Below are positions 42,081 through 51,015 of a DNA stretch of 64,000 nucleotides, piece by piece. The notes under the pieces are model-generated. The model saw only the letters and a program-made list of their open reading frames with translations, did not search any database and was not told where the DNA came from. The position numbers and the translations under genes are program-made. Position 1 is the first letter of the stretch, and each line of letters starts with the position of its first letter. Source of the stretch: Porphyrobacter sp. AAP60 (lineage in GTDB: Bacteria; Pseudomonadota; Alphaproteobacteria; Sphingomonadales; Sphingomonadaceae); the NCBI RefSeq assembly GCF_001296025.1, contig NZ_LJHV01000001.1:30447-94446 (forward strand), in the 5' to 3' direction.

Positions 42081-43169
42081 GTGGCAAAAGCCGCCATCCT
42101 TGAAGCACCCGGCAAGGGCCTGACCATTGCCGAAGTGACCTATGCCGATCCCGGCCCGCATGAAGTGCTGATCGACACCAAGGCCTGCGGGCTGTGTCAT
42201 TCCGATCTGCACTTTATCGACGGGCACTATCCCCACGCGCTCCCGGCTATTCCGGGGCATGAGGCTGCGGGCATCGTCCGGGCGGTCGGCAGCGAAGTAC
42301 GCACGGTAAAGCCGGGCGATCACGTCGTTTCCTGCCTGTCCGCCTTCTGCGGCCATTGCGAGTTCTGCGTGACCGGTCGCATGGCCTTGTGCCTTGGTGG
42401 TGATACCCGGCGCGCCAAGGGCGAAGCGCCGCGTATTGCCTTCGGCGATGGTGCACCTGTCGCACAGATGCTCAACCTTTCGGCCCTGTCCGAACAGATG
42501 CTGATCCACGAACACGCCTGCGTTGCGATTGACAAGGACATGCCATTCGATCGCGCCGCGCTGCTCGGCTGCGCGGTGACGACCGGTGCGGGAACGATCT
42601 TCAACGCCTGCAAGGTCACGCCGGGCGAAACTGTGCTGGTGGTCGGCTGCGGCGGGGTGGGCCTTGCCGCGATCAATGCCGCGAAAATCGCAGGCGCGGG
42701 CAAGATCATCGCCGCCGATCCGCTGCCCGAAAAGCGCGAATTGGCCAAGGTGCTGGGCGCGACCCACACCGTCGATGCGCTGGCGGATGATGCGGCCAAG
42801 CAGATCATCGCCATCAGCGGCGGCGGGGTCGATTGGGGGATCGAGGCGGTGGGCCGTCAGGCGTCTGCCGATCTCGCGGTCGCATCGCTCAAGCGCGGCG
42901 GCACCGCTGTGATCCTCGGCATGATGCCATTGGATTGCAAGGTCGGCCTTGGCGCGATGGACCTGCTCGGCGGCAAGAAGCTGATGGGCGCGATCATGGG
43001 GATGAACCATTTCCCCGTCGATCTGCCGCGTCTGGTGGATTTCTATCTGCGCGGGCTGCTTGATCTCGATACGATCATTGCCGAGCGGATCAGCCTCGAA
43101 CAGGTCAACGAAGGCTTCGATACGATGCGCAAGGGCACGTCTGCCCGCACGGTGGTGGTGTTCGACTGA
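42081..43169 (+). CDS. Zinc-dependent alcohol dehydrogenase
   Basis: This 362-residue MDR enzyme carries catalytic zinc ligands KACGLCHSDLHFIDG and IPGHEAAGIVRAVGSEV, and the structural-zinc lobe CGHCEFCVTGRMALC with four Cys. The Rossmann motif VLVVGCGGVGLAAINAAKIA follows near residue 190. The domain order and length are standard. I chose the GTG at 42081; a TTG two codons earlier is possible. Its stop overlaps the start of the kinase gene by one base (TGATG), so the two are coupled. A role in oxidising a hydroxy- or alcohol intermediate is inferred from context. Confidence 0.88.
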   Translation: MAKAAILEAPGKGLTIAEVTYADPGPHEVLIDTKACGLCHSDLHFIDGHYPHALPAIPGHEAAGIVRAVGSEVRTVKPGDHVVSCLSAFCGHCEFCVTGRMALCLGGDTRRAKGEAPRIAFGDGAPVAQMLNLSALSEQMLIHEHACVAIDKDMPFDRAALLGCAVTTGAGTIFNACKVTPGETVLVVGCGGVGLAAINAAKIAGAGKIIAADPLPEKRELAKVLGATHTVDALADDAAKQIIAISGGGVDWGIEAVGRQASADLAVASLKRGGTAVILGMMPLDCKVGLGAMDLLGGKKLMGAIMGMNHFPVDLPRLVDFYLRGLLDLDTIIAERISLEQVNEGFDTMRKGTSARTVVVFD

Positions 43170-44251
43170 TGGCAGAAGCAGGCAACATCGATTACGATAG
43201 CGCGATGGTCGGCACAGTCGAAGTGACCGAGAAGGACGCGCTTGATCTCGGCACCTTGACCCGCTGGTTTGAAGCCAATGTCGAAGGCTTCGAAGGCCCG
43301 ATCAGCTACACCAAGTTCAAGGGCGGCCAATCGAACCCGACCTATCGGATCGATACGCCGGGAGCCTCCTATGTGCTGCGCCGCCAGCCCTTCGGCAAGC
43401 TCTTGCCATCCGCCCACGCCGTGGATCGCGAATATGCCGCGATGACGGGGCTGTATCCCACCGGTTTTCCCGTGCCGCGTACCTATGGGTTGTGCGAAGA
43501 CCCGGAGGTGATCGGATCGAAGTTCTTCGTGATGAGCATGGCCGATGGCCGCTCCTTGTGGAACGGCGCCCTTCCCGGCCTCGATCCGGACGAACGCCGC
43601 GCGCATTACCATGCGCTGATCGACACCATGGCCGATCTGCACCTTAATCAGCCCGACGCCATCGGCATGGGCGATTACGGCAAGCCCACCGATTATTGCG
43701 CCCGGCAGATCGCCCGCTGGAGCAAGCAGTACAAGCTTTCCGAAACCGAACATATGCCGGAGATGGAGCGGCTGATCGAATGGCTGCCGCAGACCATCCC
43801 GCCGCAGCACGGATCAAGCGTGGTGCATGGCGATTACCGGCTCGATAACGTGATCTTCCACAAGACCGAACCCCGCATCATCGCCGTGCTCGACTGGGAG
43901 CTTTCGACACTGGGCGATCCGGTTGCCGATTTCAGCTACCTGATGCTCAACTGGTATCAGCCCGCTGACGGGCGCGCCGGTCTGTCCGGCCTCGATCTCG
44001 AGGCGCTGGGCATCCCCACCGTCGAAGAAGCGGTGGAACACTATGTGGCGCGAACCGGATACCCCGTCCCGCCGATGGACTGGTATTTCGCCTATAACCT
44101 GTTCCGCCTCGCAGGCATCATGCAGGGGATCAAGAAACGCGTGATCGATGGCACCGCGTCTTCCGCCCATGCGCAATCGATGAGCGAACGGGTGCGGCCG
44201 CTGGCTGAACGCGCGCATCAATTCGCAATCGCCGCAGGGATGCCCGCGTAA
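43169..44251 (+). CDS. APH-type phosphotransferase (ACAD10/11 kinase-domain family)
   Basis: This is a 360-residue aminoglycoside-phosphotransferase-fold kinase. Key motifs are [20 protein letters not shown] with YVLRRQP (ATP lysine region replaced by Arg-Arg as in this subfamily), the catalytic loop [14 protein letters not shown] (HGD...N) and the metal Asp in [14 protein letters not shown]. The sequence resembles the N-terminal domain of ACAD10/11, whose kinase phosphorylates 4-hydroxy fatty acids or their CoA esters, and LvaA of the levulinate pathway. It probably works with the ACAD11-type enzyme at 40612. Confidence 0.88.
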   Translation: MAEAGNIDYDSAMVGTVEVTEKDALDLGTLTRWFEANVEGFEGPISYTKFKGGQSNPTYRIDTPGASYVLRRQPFGKLLPSAHAVDREYAAMTGLYPTGFPVPRTYGLCEDPEVIGSKFFVMSMADGRSLWNGALPGLDPDERRAHYHALIDTMADLHLNQPDAIGMGDYGKPTDYCARQIARWSKQYKLSETEHMPEMERLIEWLPQTIPPQHGSSVVHGDYRLDNVIFHKTEPRIIAVLDWELSTLGDPVADFSYLMLNWYQPADGRAGLSGLDLEALGIPTVEEAVEHYVARTGYPVPPMDWYFAYNLFRLAGIMQGIKKRVIDGTASSAHAQSMSERVRPLAERAHQFAIAAGMPA

Positions 44252-44306
44252 TACTTGCCGCCGACCTGCGCGAAGGCTAAGCGGTCGCCCGATTTCCGAC
44301 CAACTT

Positions 44307-44397
44307 CCGTTCGCCCTGAACTTGTCGAAGGGCTGCACTTCACTTCCGGCTCCGGTCCAGAAGAAGGATAGTCCTTCGACATGCTCAGGACAAACGG
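44307..44397. repeat. CCGTTCG-type palindromic element
   Basis: The left arm CCGTTCGCCCTGAACTTGTC continues GAAGGGC, and the right arm reads TCCTTCGACATGCTCAGGAC then AAACGG. It resembles 41980-42071 in both arms and lies between the kinase gene and dapD. Confidence 0.75.
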
Positions 44398-44423
44398 GGA
44401 TGGAAGTGTTTCTGGAGAACGCC

Positions 44424-45260
44424 ATGAGTGACGACCTGATTGCCGCCATCGAAGCCGCGTGGGAAATCCGCGCCGAGGTCTCACCCGGCCACGAGGTGCG
44501 CCATGCTGTCAGTGATGCTCTCGCGCTGCTCGACAGCGGCGAAGCACGCGTCGCCGAGCCTGACGGAAATGGCAGCTGGAAGGTCAACCAATGGCTCAAG
44601 AAGGCTGTGCTGCTCAGTTTCCGCCTCAACGATAACCGCGTGATCGAAGACGCCGCGGCGAGCGCGCCTGCCTATGACAAGGTGCCGCTCAAATTTGCCG
44701 GTTGGGGCGATAACCGTTTCAAGGAAGCCGGTTTCCGCGTGGTGCCGGGCGCGGTTGTGCGGCGCGGCGCGCATATTTCCAAGGGCGTCGTGCTGATGCC
44801 GAGCTTCGTCAACATCGGCGCCTATGTCGGCGAAAACACCATGATCGATACCTGGGCCACTGTCGGCTCATGCGCGCAGATCGGGGCGAACGTGCATATT
44901 TCCGGCGGCGCAGGCATCGGTGGAGTGCTTGAACCGCTTCAGGCCGAACCCGTGATCATTGGCGACAACGCCTTCATCGGTGCCCGCGCCGAAGTGGCCG
45001 AAGGTGTGCGCGTGGGCGAAGGCGCGGTTCTTTCGATGGGTGTTTACCTCGGCGCTTCGACCAAGATCGTCGACCGCGCCACGGGCGAAGTACACATGGG
45101 CGCCGTGCCGCCCTTTGCCGTGGTTGTGCCCGGATCGATGCCGGGCAAGCCGCTGCCCGATGGCACCATGGGGCCAAGCCTCTATTGCGCCGTCATCGTC
45201 AAGACAGTGGACGCGCAGACCCGCTCCAAAACCGGCATCAACGAACTGCTGCGCGACTGA
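44424..45260 (+). CDS. dapD: 2,3,4,5-tetrahydropyridine-2,6-dicarboxylate N-succinyltransferase
   Basis: This 278-residue trimeric cytosolic enzyme of lysine/diaminopimelate synthesis uses succinyl-CoA. The left-handed beta-helix hexapeptide repeats are obvious from about residue 105 ([60 protein letters not shown]). The N-terminal helical domain contains [21 protein letters not shown] chose the ATG at 44424 ([14 protein letters not shown]); the preceding frame runs through the palindromic repeat. Confidence 0.95.
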   Translation: MSDDLIAAIEAAWEIRAEVSPGHEVRHAVSDALALLDSGEARVAEPDGNGSWKVNQWLKKAVLLSFRLNDNRVIEDAAASAPAYDKVPLKFAGWGDNRFKEAGFRVVPGAVVRRGAHISKGVVLMPSFVNIGAYVGENTMIDTWATVGSCAQIGANVHISGGAGIGGVLEPLQAEPVIIGDNAFIGARAEVAEGVRVGEGAVLSMGVYLGASTKIVDRATGEVHMGAVPPFAVVVPGSMPGKPLPDGTMGPSLYCAVIVKTVDAQTRSKTGINELLRD

Positions 45261-45332
45261 TTGCGAGATTGCGATGGAACAAGGCTAGCCCGGTCTGGGT
45301 TATGGTTGGTTGAAGAATAGCAGGAGTTTTTA

Positions 45333-45611
45333 ATGTCCGATCACAACCGCCAGACCCGTATCGACGAAACAGATGCCAGCGCTGGCAGCAAAAGCGGTAC
45401 GGTTCGCTGGGTGCTGGGGATCAGCCTCACTCTGGCAATTGTTGCACTGACCATCATCTGGGTAACCGGCGCACTGACGCAGGATGATGTGGAAAGCGCG
45501 GGCACTGCCACCGGTCGCCTGGAAGCGCAGCGCGAACAAGCCGCGCCCGATGCCAGCTCGATCGACGGCGTGGTGACAGATCAGGGCGCTGCGACAGGCG
45601 CTGACCAGTGA
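45333..45611 (+). CDS. Small membrane protein of unknown function
   Basis: This 92-residue protein has a polar N-terminus, one membrane span (WVLGISLTLAIVALTIIWVTG, about residues 26-46) and an acidic, Ala/Asp/Gln-rich C-terminal tail likely in the periplasm. AGGAG lies 9 bases before the ATG. Its stop overlaps the GTG start of the next gene. It shares the one-span layout and the IIW-type span with the 53-residue protein at 45944, but I see no assigned family. Confidence 0.75.
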   Translation: MSDHNRQTRIDETDASAGSKSGTVRWVLGISLTLAIVALTIIWVTGALTQDDVESAGTATGRLEAQREQAAPDASSIDGVVTDQGAATGADQ

Positions 45612-45829
45612 GCAACAGCTTCCGCACCGGCCAGCACGTCAGCTGGAAGTGGGGACAGGGCAAGGCGACCGGCCAGATCAAGGAGCGCTTCGAACGCGAA
45701 GTGACCCGCACGCTCAAAGGTTCGGAAATCACCCGCCAGGGCGACTCCGACAACCCGGCATACCTCATCAAGCAGGATGATGGTGACGAGGTGCTCAAAC
45801 TCGGCAGCGAAATCGAGGCCGAAGGGTAA
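45608..45829 (+). CDS. DUF2945 (hypervirulence-associated, Tudor-like) protein
   Basis: This 73-residue cytosolic protein contains FRTGQHVSWKWGQGKATGQI, EREVTRTLKGSEITR and DNPAYLIKQDDGDEVLK, the small SH3/Tudor-like beta-barrel of DUF2945. Such proteins are widespread and functionally uncharacterised. The GTG start overlaps the upstream stop by 4 bp (GTGA), indicating coupling with the membrane protein. Confidence 0.85.
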   Translation: MSNSFRTGQHVSWKWGQGKATGQIKERFEREVTRTLKGSEITRQGDSDNPAYLIKQDDGDEVLKLGSEIEAEG

Positions 45830-45890
45830 ATCCATCGGAATTTGCACAACCCGGCGCAAACCGGGAACGATCTGCCGCCCCAGGATTTGA

Positions 45891-45923
45891 TTGACGTTAG
45901 GGAAGGCGCTTCCCTAACGTCAA
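45891..45923. promoter_or_regulatory. Perfect 15-bp inverted repeat upstream of a small membrane gene
   Basis: TTGACGTTAGGGAAG (45891-45905) and CTTCCCTAACGTCAA (45909-45923) are exact inverted copies around GCG. It lies 20 bp before the ATG at 45944, includes a TTGAC that could serve as a -35 element, and is not followed by a T-run, so an operator is more likely than a terminator. Confidence 0.6.
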
Positions 45924-45943
45924 CCGGGATTGGGAGAGCGAAA

Positions 45944-46105
45944 ATGATCGATCACGAGAAAATCGTCAGCATCACCGATGAGGCGGCACGCGGCGCTGTA
46001 AGCAATACCGGCTTGCGGTATGTGCTGGCCTTCAGTCTGGCGTTTACGGTGATCGCAATGAGCCTGGTCTGGATCATTCCCGCACTCGCCCGCGCGGCGC
46101 ATTGA
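45944..46105 (+). CDS. Small single-span membrane protein (53 aa)
   Basis: MIDHEKIVSITDEAARGAVS is followed by one hydrophobic span (YVLAFSLAFTVIAMSLVWII, about residues 26-45) and a short ALARAAH tail. A GGGAGAG ribosome site precedes the ATG, and the strong palindrome at 45891-45923 lies in its leader. Its stop abuts the convergent dipeptidase stop. Similar tiny proteins occur in sphingomonads; function unknown. Confidence 0.65.
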   Translation: MIDHEKIVSITDEAARGAVSNTGLRYVLAFSLAFTVIAMSLVWIIPALARAAH

Positions 46106-47401
46106 TCAATCCGGCTTTACGGGCCGGTTGATCAGCGTTTCGATCGCCGGCTCACCCCTGACACTGGCCGCATAGGCCTCCGCCGCGCGCATCACGCGCA
46201 GCGCGTTGCGGCTGGCGATCATCTCGAGCTCTGCCTGAGAATAGCCGCGCCGCGCCAGTTCGGCGAACAGCAACGGATAACCGCGCACGTCCTCGAAGCC
46301 CACGGGGCCCGATGGCATCCCGTCAAAATCGCCCCCGATACCGATGGATTCCACGCCGGCAATCTTGCGGATATGGTCGATATGGTCGGCCATGTGCCCG
46401 ATGGTCGTGGCAGGTTCGGGATTGGCCTTGTCCCATGCGTCCATCGTTGTCTTCACCGTTTCGGGCTGCCCCTGAAACAGCGCCTTCAACCGTGCCTCCT
46501 CTGCCGATCGCTTTGCAAACCACTGCCGCCGCTCTTCATTCAGGAAGCCGGACAGCGCCACCACCATGACAATACCGCCATTATCAGCCAGCCGGGCCAG
46601 CACGCTGTCGGGCACATTGCGCGGGTGGCCGTTGATCGCACGCGCACCGGAATGGCTGAAGATCACCGGAGCACGCGCCGCGTCCAGCGCATCCATCATC
46701 GTCGCTTCGCTGACATGGCTGAGATCGACCAGCATGCCGATGCGGTTCATTTCGCGCACCACGTCCACCCCGAAAGGGCTCAGGCCGTCAAACTTGGGCG
46801 TATCGGTCGCCGCGTCGGCCCACGGCGTGTTGCTGTTATGGGTCAGCGTCATAGAGCGCGCGCCGAGCGCATAAAGCTGGCGCAGCACGCCAAGGCTCGA
46901 TCCGATCGAATGGCCGCCCTCCATGCCCAGCAATGATGCGACCTTGCCATCGACGATGGCACGTTCGACCTGATCGGCGGTTTCGGCATAACGCAGGCTT
47001 TGCGGATAGCGCGCGATAAGCCGTTTGGTCACGTCGATCTGTTCGATCACCTGCTGCACGGCCTCTGCCTCGTCAGGGTTGGACGGGACATAGACCGACC
47101 AGAACTGCGCGCCCACCTTGCCTTCGGCCAGCCGCGCCAGATCGGTCTGCATCACCGCACCTTGCGGGTGGGCCTCGCCGGTATCGGTCGTGTCCTCGAA
47201 ATCGAAACCGTTGATCTGGTTCGCCACCCGCGCCCGCAGCTGATTGGGAACATCATTGTGCCCGTCGAATACCGGCGCAGCATCAAGCGCGGCATTTGCC
47301 GTGGCCGTGGCGGCGTCAACCGGCGCTTCCTGCGCGGCGAGCGGGCTCGCAAGCACGAGCGCGGCGATCATGGCGAGGCGCGAGGGCGCGATAAGTTGCA
47401 T
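46106..47401 (-). CDS. Secreted membrane dipeptidase (M19 family)
   Basis: This 431-residue zinc dipeptidase of the renal-dipeptidase family has a signal peptide (MQLIAPSRLAMIAALVLASP, cleavage near LAAQE). Metal ligands are visible: FDGHNDVPNQL (HxD), LGMEGGHSIG (Glu), VDLSHVSEATMMDAL (His) and PVIFSHSGARAINGHPRNVPD (His), with GIGGDFDGMPSGPVGFEDV near the C-terminus. The ATG at 47401 opens the signal peptide. It is divergent from the cupin gene and probably degrades periplasmic dipeptides. Confidence 0.9.
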   Translation of the reverse strand: MQLIAPSRLAMIAALVLASPLAAQEAPVDAATATANAALDAAPVFDGHNDVPNQLRARVANQINGFDFEDTTDTGEAHPQGAVMQTDLARLAEGKVGAQFWSVYVPSNPDEAEAVQQVIEQIDVTKRLIARYPQSLRYAETADQVERAIVDGKVASLLGMEGGHSIGSSLGVLRQLYALGARSMTLTHNSNTPWADAATDTPKFDGLSPFGVDVVREMNRIGMLVDLSHVSEATMMDALDAARAPVIFSHSGARAINGHPRNVPDSVLARLADNGGIVMVVALSGFLNEERRQWFAKRSAEEARLKALFQGQPETVKTTMDAWDKANPEPATTIGHMADHIDHIRKIAGVESIGIGGDFDGMPSGPVGFEDVRGYPLLFAELARRGYSQAELEMIASRNALRVMRAAEAYAASVRGEPAIETLINRPVKPD

Positions 47402-47465
47402 GGGGTAGGCTCCCGAAGCTAGAGCGCCCGCACCACCGGGACTGGGGGCAGGCGAGGATACAGCC

Positions 47466-47921
47466 ATGAGTGATAGCGCGGCAGCACTGATCGAACAATT
47501 GGGCCTGATCGCCCATCCCGAAGGCGGATGGTACCGCGAAACCTGGAGAGGCGAGCCCGGGCCGGATGGCCGCGCCAGCGGCACCGCGATCATCTTTCTG
47601 CTGCGCGCTGACGAATCGTCGCACTGGCACACTGTCGATGCCGCCGAACTGTGGCTGTGGCAGGCGGGCGATCCACTGGAATTGCGGCTTTCCGATGATG
47701 ATGTAGGGCCGGCGCGGTCGGTGATCCTCGGCAGTGATGTGGGCGCGGGCCAGCAATTGCAGGGCGTGGTGGCACCAACTGAATGGCAGGCAGCGCGCCC
47801 ATATGGCGATCCGCGTCACGGTTATAGTCTGGTTTCCTGCGTGGTTGTGCCGGGGTTTGATTTTGCCGGTTTCACGCTTGCCCCGAAAGGGTGGGAACCG
47901 GGAACAGGAGGCACCGCATGA
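47466..47921 (+). CDS. Cupin-domain protein, DUF985 type
   Basis: This 151-residue protein contains IAHPEGGWYRETWRG at the start, SGTAIIFLLRADESSHWH in the core (cupin motif 1 with His pair) and YSLVSCVVVPGFDFAGFTL at the C-terminus, the DUF985/YML079-like cupin pattern. Metal or small-sugar binding is likely; no reaction is assigned to the family. Its stop overlaps the next start (ATGA), so it is co-translated with the DoxX-like protein. Confidence 0.85.
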   Translation: MSDSAAALIEQLGLIAHPEGGWYRETWRGEPGPDGRASGTAIIFLLRADESSHWHTVDAAELWLWQAGDPLELRLSDDDVGPARSVILGSDVGAGQQLQGVVAPTEWQAARPYGDPRHGYSLVSCVVVPGFDFAGFTLAPKGWEPGTGGTA

Positions 47922-48304
47922 TCCGCTCACTCCTGCGCTGGGTGCTGGCGGCTTTTTATGGGGTAGCGGGTGTGATCCACCTGATCCTGCCAGCACCCTT
48001 CCTCACCATCACGCCCTTATGGGTGCCTGCGCCGGATTGGGTCGTGCTGCTGACGGGCGTCGCTGAAATCCTCGGAGCCATCGGACTGGTGCAGCCGTTT
48101 TCGCCGCGTTTGCGGCGGGCGGCGGGTTGGGGGCTGGCGCTTTATGCGCTGTGCGTATGGCCAGCCAATATCAACCATTTCATGATGGATATGGCACGGC
48201 CCGATGGCGGGCTGGGCCTTGCCTATCATGTGCCGCGCATGTTCGCCCAGCCGGTGATCATCTGGCTGGCATGGTGGGTCAGCCGGGAACCGAAGGGCGC
48301 CTGA
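47918..48304 (+). CDS. DoxX-like small membrane protein
   Basis: This 128-residue inner-membrane protein has four hydrophobic spans: about 5-24, 38-63, 70-90 and 104-122 (AQPVIIWLAWWV). The pattern VLAAFYGVAGVIHLILPAPF and GVAEILGAIGLVQPFSPRLR matches DoxX/DUF4267-type proteins. The ATG overlaps the cupin stop. Function unknown; relatives are linked to redox or thiosulfate biology only loosely. Confidence 0.82.
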   Translation: MIRSLLRWVLAAFYGVAGVIHLILPAPFLTITPLWVPAPDWVVLLTGVAEILGAIGLVQPFSPRLRRAAGWGLALYALCVWPANINHFMMDMARPDGGLGLAYHVPRMFAQPVIIWLAWWVSREPKGA

Positions 48305-48347
48305 AAAAACAAAACGGCGCGCAACCCCCGAGTGGGATCGCGCGCCG
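48304..48347 (-). terminator. Rho-independent terminator of the SWIB gene
   Basis: On the minus strand CGGCGCGC and GCGCGCCG (48347-48340 and 48322-48315) form an 8-bp stem, followed by TTTTGTTTTTT, 40 bp after the SWIB stop. Confidence 0.85.
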
Positions 48348-48386
48348 CTGTTGAACCGGCTCCGCCAAAAAGACGGAGCAATCGGT

Positions 48387-48641
48387 TTAGCTGAGGTGCT
48401 TGGACACCGCAGCCGTCATCTTGAACATCGAGATCTGGTCCTTGCCGATCACCGCGCCAAGCTTGGCATCGGGATTGATCTGACGCTTGTCCTTGGTATC
48501 CTGCAGGTTGTTCGCCTTGATGTATTCCCACACCTTCGAAGTCACCTGGGCGCGGGTCATCGGGCCCTTGCCGATCACCGCTTCGAGATCACCCGAAAGC
48601 GTTACCGGCTTCTGCAGTGCATTGGTCGATCCAGCCATCAT
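48387..48641 (-). CDS. SWIB/MDM2-domain protein
   Basis: This 84-residue protein consists almost entirely of a SWIB domain: LEAVIGKGPMTRAQVTSKVW, EYIKANNLQDTKDKRQINPD and the C-terminal ISMFKMTAAVSKHLS. The eukaryotic version is a chromatin-remodelling subunit; bacterial stand-alone copies occur in chlamydiae and many alphaproteobacteria and are thought to be nucleoid- or topoisomerase-related. The gene has its own strong terminator. Confidence 0.92.
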   Translation of the reverse strand: MMAGSTNALQKPVTLSGDLEAVIGKGPMTRAQVTSKVWEYIKANNLQDTKDKRQINPDAKLGAVIGKDQISMFKMTAAVSKHLS

Positions 48642-48669
48642 CTACTCCCTTATGTAAGTGGCAGGTTAA

Positions 48670-49257
48670 TCAGATATCATCATCTTCCCAGCCTGCATCG
48701 TCGTCCCCGCCCCCTGTGAAAGTGGCGTGGAGCACTGCGCAGGCCGTAATCGTCCCTTGCAGCGATGCAAGCAGTTCCGCTCGACCCGCGCCGGGCATCA
48801 GCACCAGCGGCAGGTCGGTCGCGAACAGTTGAAACACATAATGGCGCGTCTCACCCTCGGGCGGGTCCGGCAGCAGCCATTCGGAATTGCCGACGGCGTT
48901 CTTTCCGGTGCGCGGCGGTGCTTCGCCTTCCAGCAGCTTGCCGCGCTGCCCGGCGAGGCCCCAGACAAGCCAGTGGCACGCGGGTTCTGCCCCGGTCGAT
49001 GTTGCATCTTCGACCACCAGCACCAGTTCCTGCGAACCTGGCGGCGGCGCGCTCCATTCCAGAGGCGGGGCGACCGCATCTTCTTCAGTTGCAGTAAAAC
49101 TGGGATCAAGCTCGTCGCCAGTGCGAAAAGCCGGGCTGGTGAGCGAAAAGCTGCCGCGCGCCATCGTCTGCGCCGAACCCAGCTTCGCTATCGCGAGGCC
49201 GGAATGGCGCGCGGGTGCGGGCACGTGAGGTGCAAGCCAATCGGGAAAATCAGTCAT
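48670..49257 (-). CDS. YbhB/YbcL-family (PEBP-like) protein
   Basis: This 195-residue phosphatidylethanolamine-binding-fold protein contains SPAFRTGDELDPSFTATEED, VAPPLEWSAPPPGSQELVLV, EPACHWLVWGLAGQ (the His/Trp pocket) and HYVFQLFATDLPLVL. The C-terminal tail is highly acidic (GGGDDDAGWEDDD), unusual for the family. No signal peptide is present. Role unknown; the Raf-inhibitor name reflects only fold. Confidence 0.87.
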   Translation of the reverse strand: MTDFPDWLAPHVPAPARHSGLAIAKLGSAQTMARGSFSLTSPAFRTGDELDPSFTATEEDAVAPPLEWSAPPPGSQELVLVVEDATSTGAEPACHWLVWGLAGQRGKLLEGEAPPRTGKNAVGNSEWLLPDPPEGETRHYVFQLFATDLPLVLMPGAGRAELLASLQGTITACAVLHATFTGGGDDDAGWEDDDI

Positions 49258-49524
49258 GATTCTGTCGCTTCATCTCCGCCGTGCTAGTCCAGCCCGCCTC
49301 AAGAAACGAGGCTTCAAACGCCAGTTTTCGCCGGTTTCTGAGGAAAACCCTGCAAATGCAGGCAAAATGGTCACGCTTTTGGGCAAATTGATGCCTTCCG
49401 GCGGTTCCGATCCTTGCTCTCGCGCCAGCAAAAATGCATCTCCGTCACGTGGGCAAGCGTAATTGGGCAGTCCCCTTTCTGCCCGCAAGCCCCCTTTCTG
49501 CCCGCAAGCACGGAGTTGCCGATA

Positions 49525-51015
49525 GTGATTCATGCCGGTCGCACTGCATTGAGCCTCGTTCTTGCTATCAGTCTTGCCGCTTGCGGCGGGGGCGGATCGT
49601 CGAGCACGCCGCCGACCGGCGGCGGTGGTAGCGGTGGCGGCGGCGGCGGAGGGACCGGCGGAACCCCAACGCCCACGGCCTGTTCACTGCGCGCCCAGCA
49701 GGACTTTGCCGATAGCGTCCTCAGCGAATGGTATCTGTTCCCCGATTTGCTGGCCAATGCCAATCCGGCCTCTTTCAGCGACCTTCAGGCCTATCTGGAC
49801 GCACGGGTCGCCCCTGCCCGCGCGCAGAACCGCGACCGCGGCTTTACTTTCGCCACCTCGATTGCAGAGGAGAACGCGCTCATCAATTCCGGATCGAGCG
49901 CAGGGTTCGGCGTTCGTCTGGTTTACGATACCGCCGCACGCCGTGTGTTTGTGGCAGAGGCCTATGAAGGCGCGAGCGGGCTGGCCGCGGGCCTGGACCG
50001 GGGGAGCGAGATCGTGGCGATCGGCACCACCAGCGCCGACCTTCAGACCGTGGCGAGCCTGTTTGCCAGCGGCGGCACGCAGGCGGTTGTCAATGCCATC
50101 GGCCCGTCCACTCCCGGCACGGCGCGGGTGTTGCGCTTTGTCCAGCCCGATGGCGCGACGATCGAACGCAGCATCACCAAAACGGATTTCGCGCTTGATC
50201 CGGTGTCGGATCGCTATGGCGCGGTGATCCTCAATGATGGTGGCAAGCGGGTCGGCTATCTCAATCTGCGCACCTTCATCGTATCGGACGCAGCGAACCA
50301 GTTGCGCGCAGCCTACGGCCAGTTTGCCGGACAAGGTGTGACAGAGCTGATTATCGATCTGCGTTACAATGGCGGCGGATTGGTGAACGTGGCCGACACG
50401 ATGGGCGACCTGATGGGCGCCGGGCGCATCGGCCAGGTATGGAGCCGCACGGTGCTGCGCGCATCCAAGGCAGCACAGAACGAAACCCGCGCCTTCCGCA
50501 GCGAAGTGAACGCGATTGCCCCTACCCGCATTGCCTTCATCACAACCCGGTCCAGCGCTTCGGCAAGCGAGCTGGTTGCCAACAGCATGATCCCCTATCT
50601 CGGCAACAACATGGCCTTGGTGGGCAGCGACAGTTTCGGCAAGCCGGTGGGGCAGTTCGGATTTGATCTCACGGCCTGCGATCTGCGGGTGCGGGCGGTG
50701 ACGTTCCAGACAGTCAATGCCAACAATCAGGGCGAATACTTCACCGGCCTCGGCAGCGTGGTGCCGAACACCTGCCGCGCCGGAGACGACCTGCTCCGCC
50801 CGCTTGGCGACCCGCGTGAGGCATCGATTGCGGCGGCGCTGGACTTTCTGGGCGGGCGGACATGCACCGCCTTTACTGCCAGCGCGCAAAGCGGTGTCAG
50901 CGGCGCCGCTTCTCAGGGCCAGAGCACGCGCCAGGGGCTTAATTTGCCAGAACGTGAACTGCTCCAGCCGCAGCGACCCAATGCGGCGCAGCACGACCTT
51001 CCCGGCCTGTTCTGA
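49525..51015 (+). CDS. S41-family carboxyl-terminal-processing-type peptidase, lipoprotein
   Basis: This 496-residue protein has a lipobox LAAC near residue 20 and a long Gly/Ser linker (GGGGSGGGGGGGTGG), so the enzyme is lipid-anchored in the envelope. A degenerate PDZ region is near 120-210 (GASGLAAGLDRGSEIVAI). The S41 domain has LIIDLRYNGGGLVNVADTMG and the nucleophile Ser in FITTRSSASASELVANSM, with the general-base Lys of SFGKPVGQ. Start: GTG at 49525 with GGAG 9 bases upstream; a long 5' extension of the frame covers non-homologous sequence. Confidence 0.85.
   Translation: MIHAGRTALSLVLAISLAACGGGGSSSTPPTGGGGSGGGGGGGTGGTPTPTACSLRAQQDFADSVLSEWYLFPDLLANANPASFSDLQAYLDARVAPARAQNRDRGFTFATSIAEENALINSGSSAGFGVRLVYDTAARRVFVAEAYEGASGLAAGLDRGSEIVAIGTTSADLQTVASLFASGGTQAVVNAIGPSTPGTARVLRFVQPDGATIERSITKTDFALDPVSDRYGAVILNDGGKRVGYLNLRTFIVSDAANQLRAAYGQFAGQGVTELIIDLRYNGGGLVNVADTMGDLMGAGRIGQVWSRTVLRASKAAQNETRAFRSEVNAIAPTRIAFITTRSSASASELVANSMIPYLGNNMALVGSDSFGKPVGQFGFDLTACDLRVRAVTFQTVNANNQGEYFTGLGSVVPNTCRAGDDLLRPLGDPREASIAAALDFLGGRTCTAFTASAQSGVSGAASQGQSTRQGLNLPERELLQPQRPNAAQHDLPGLF

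Noticed and set aside
49472..49509. A tandem copy of CCCCTTTCTGCCCGCAAG before the S41 peptidase
   Set aside because: Only two short copies with no further structure; probably simple slippage.
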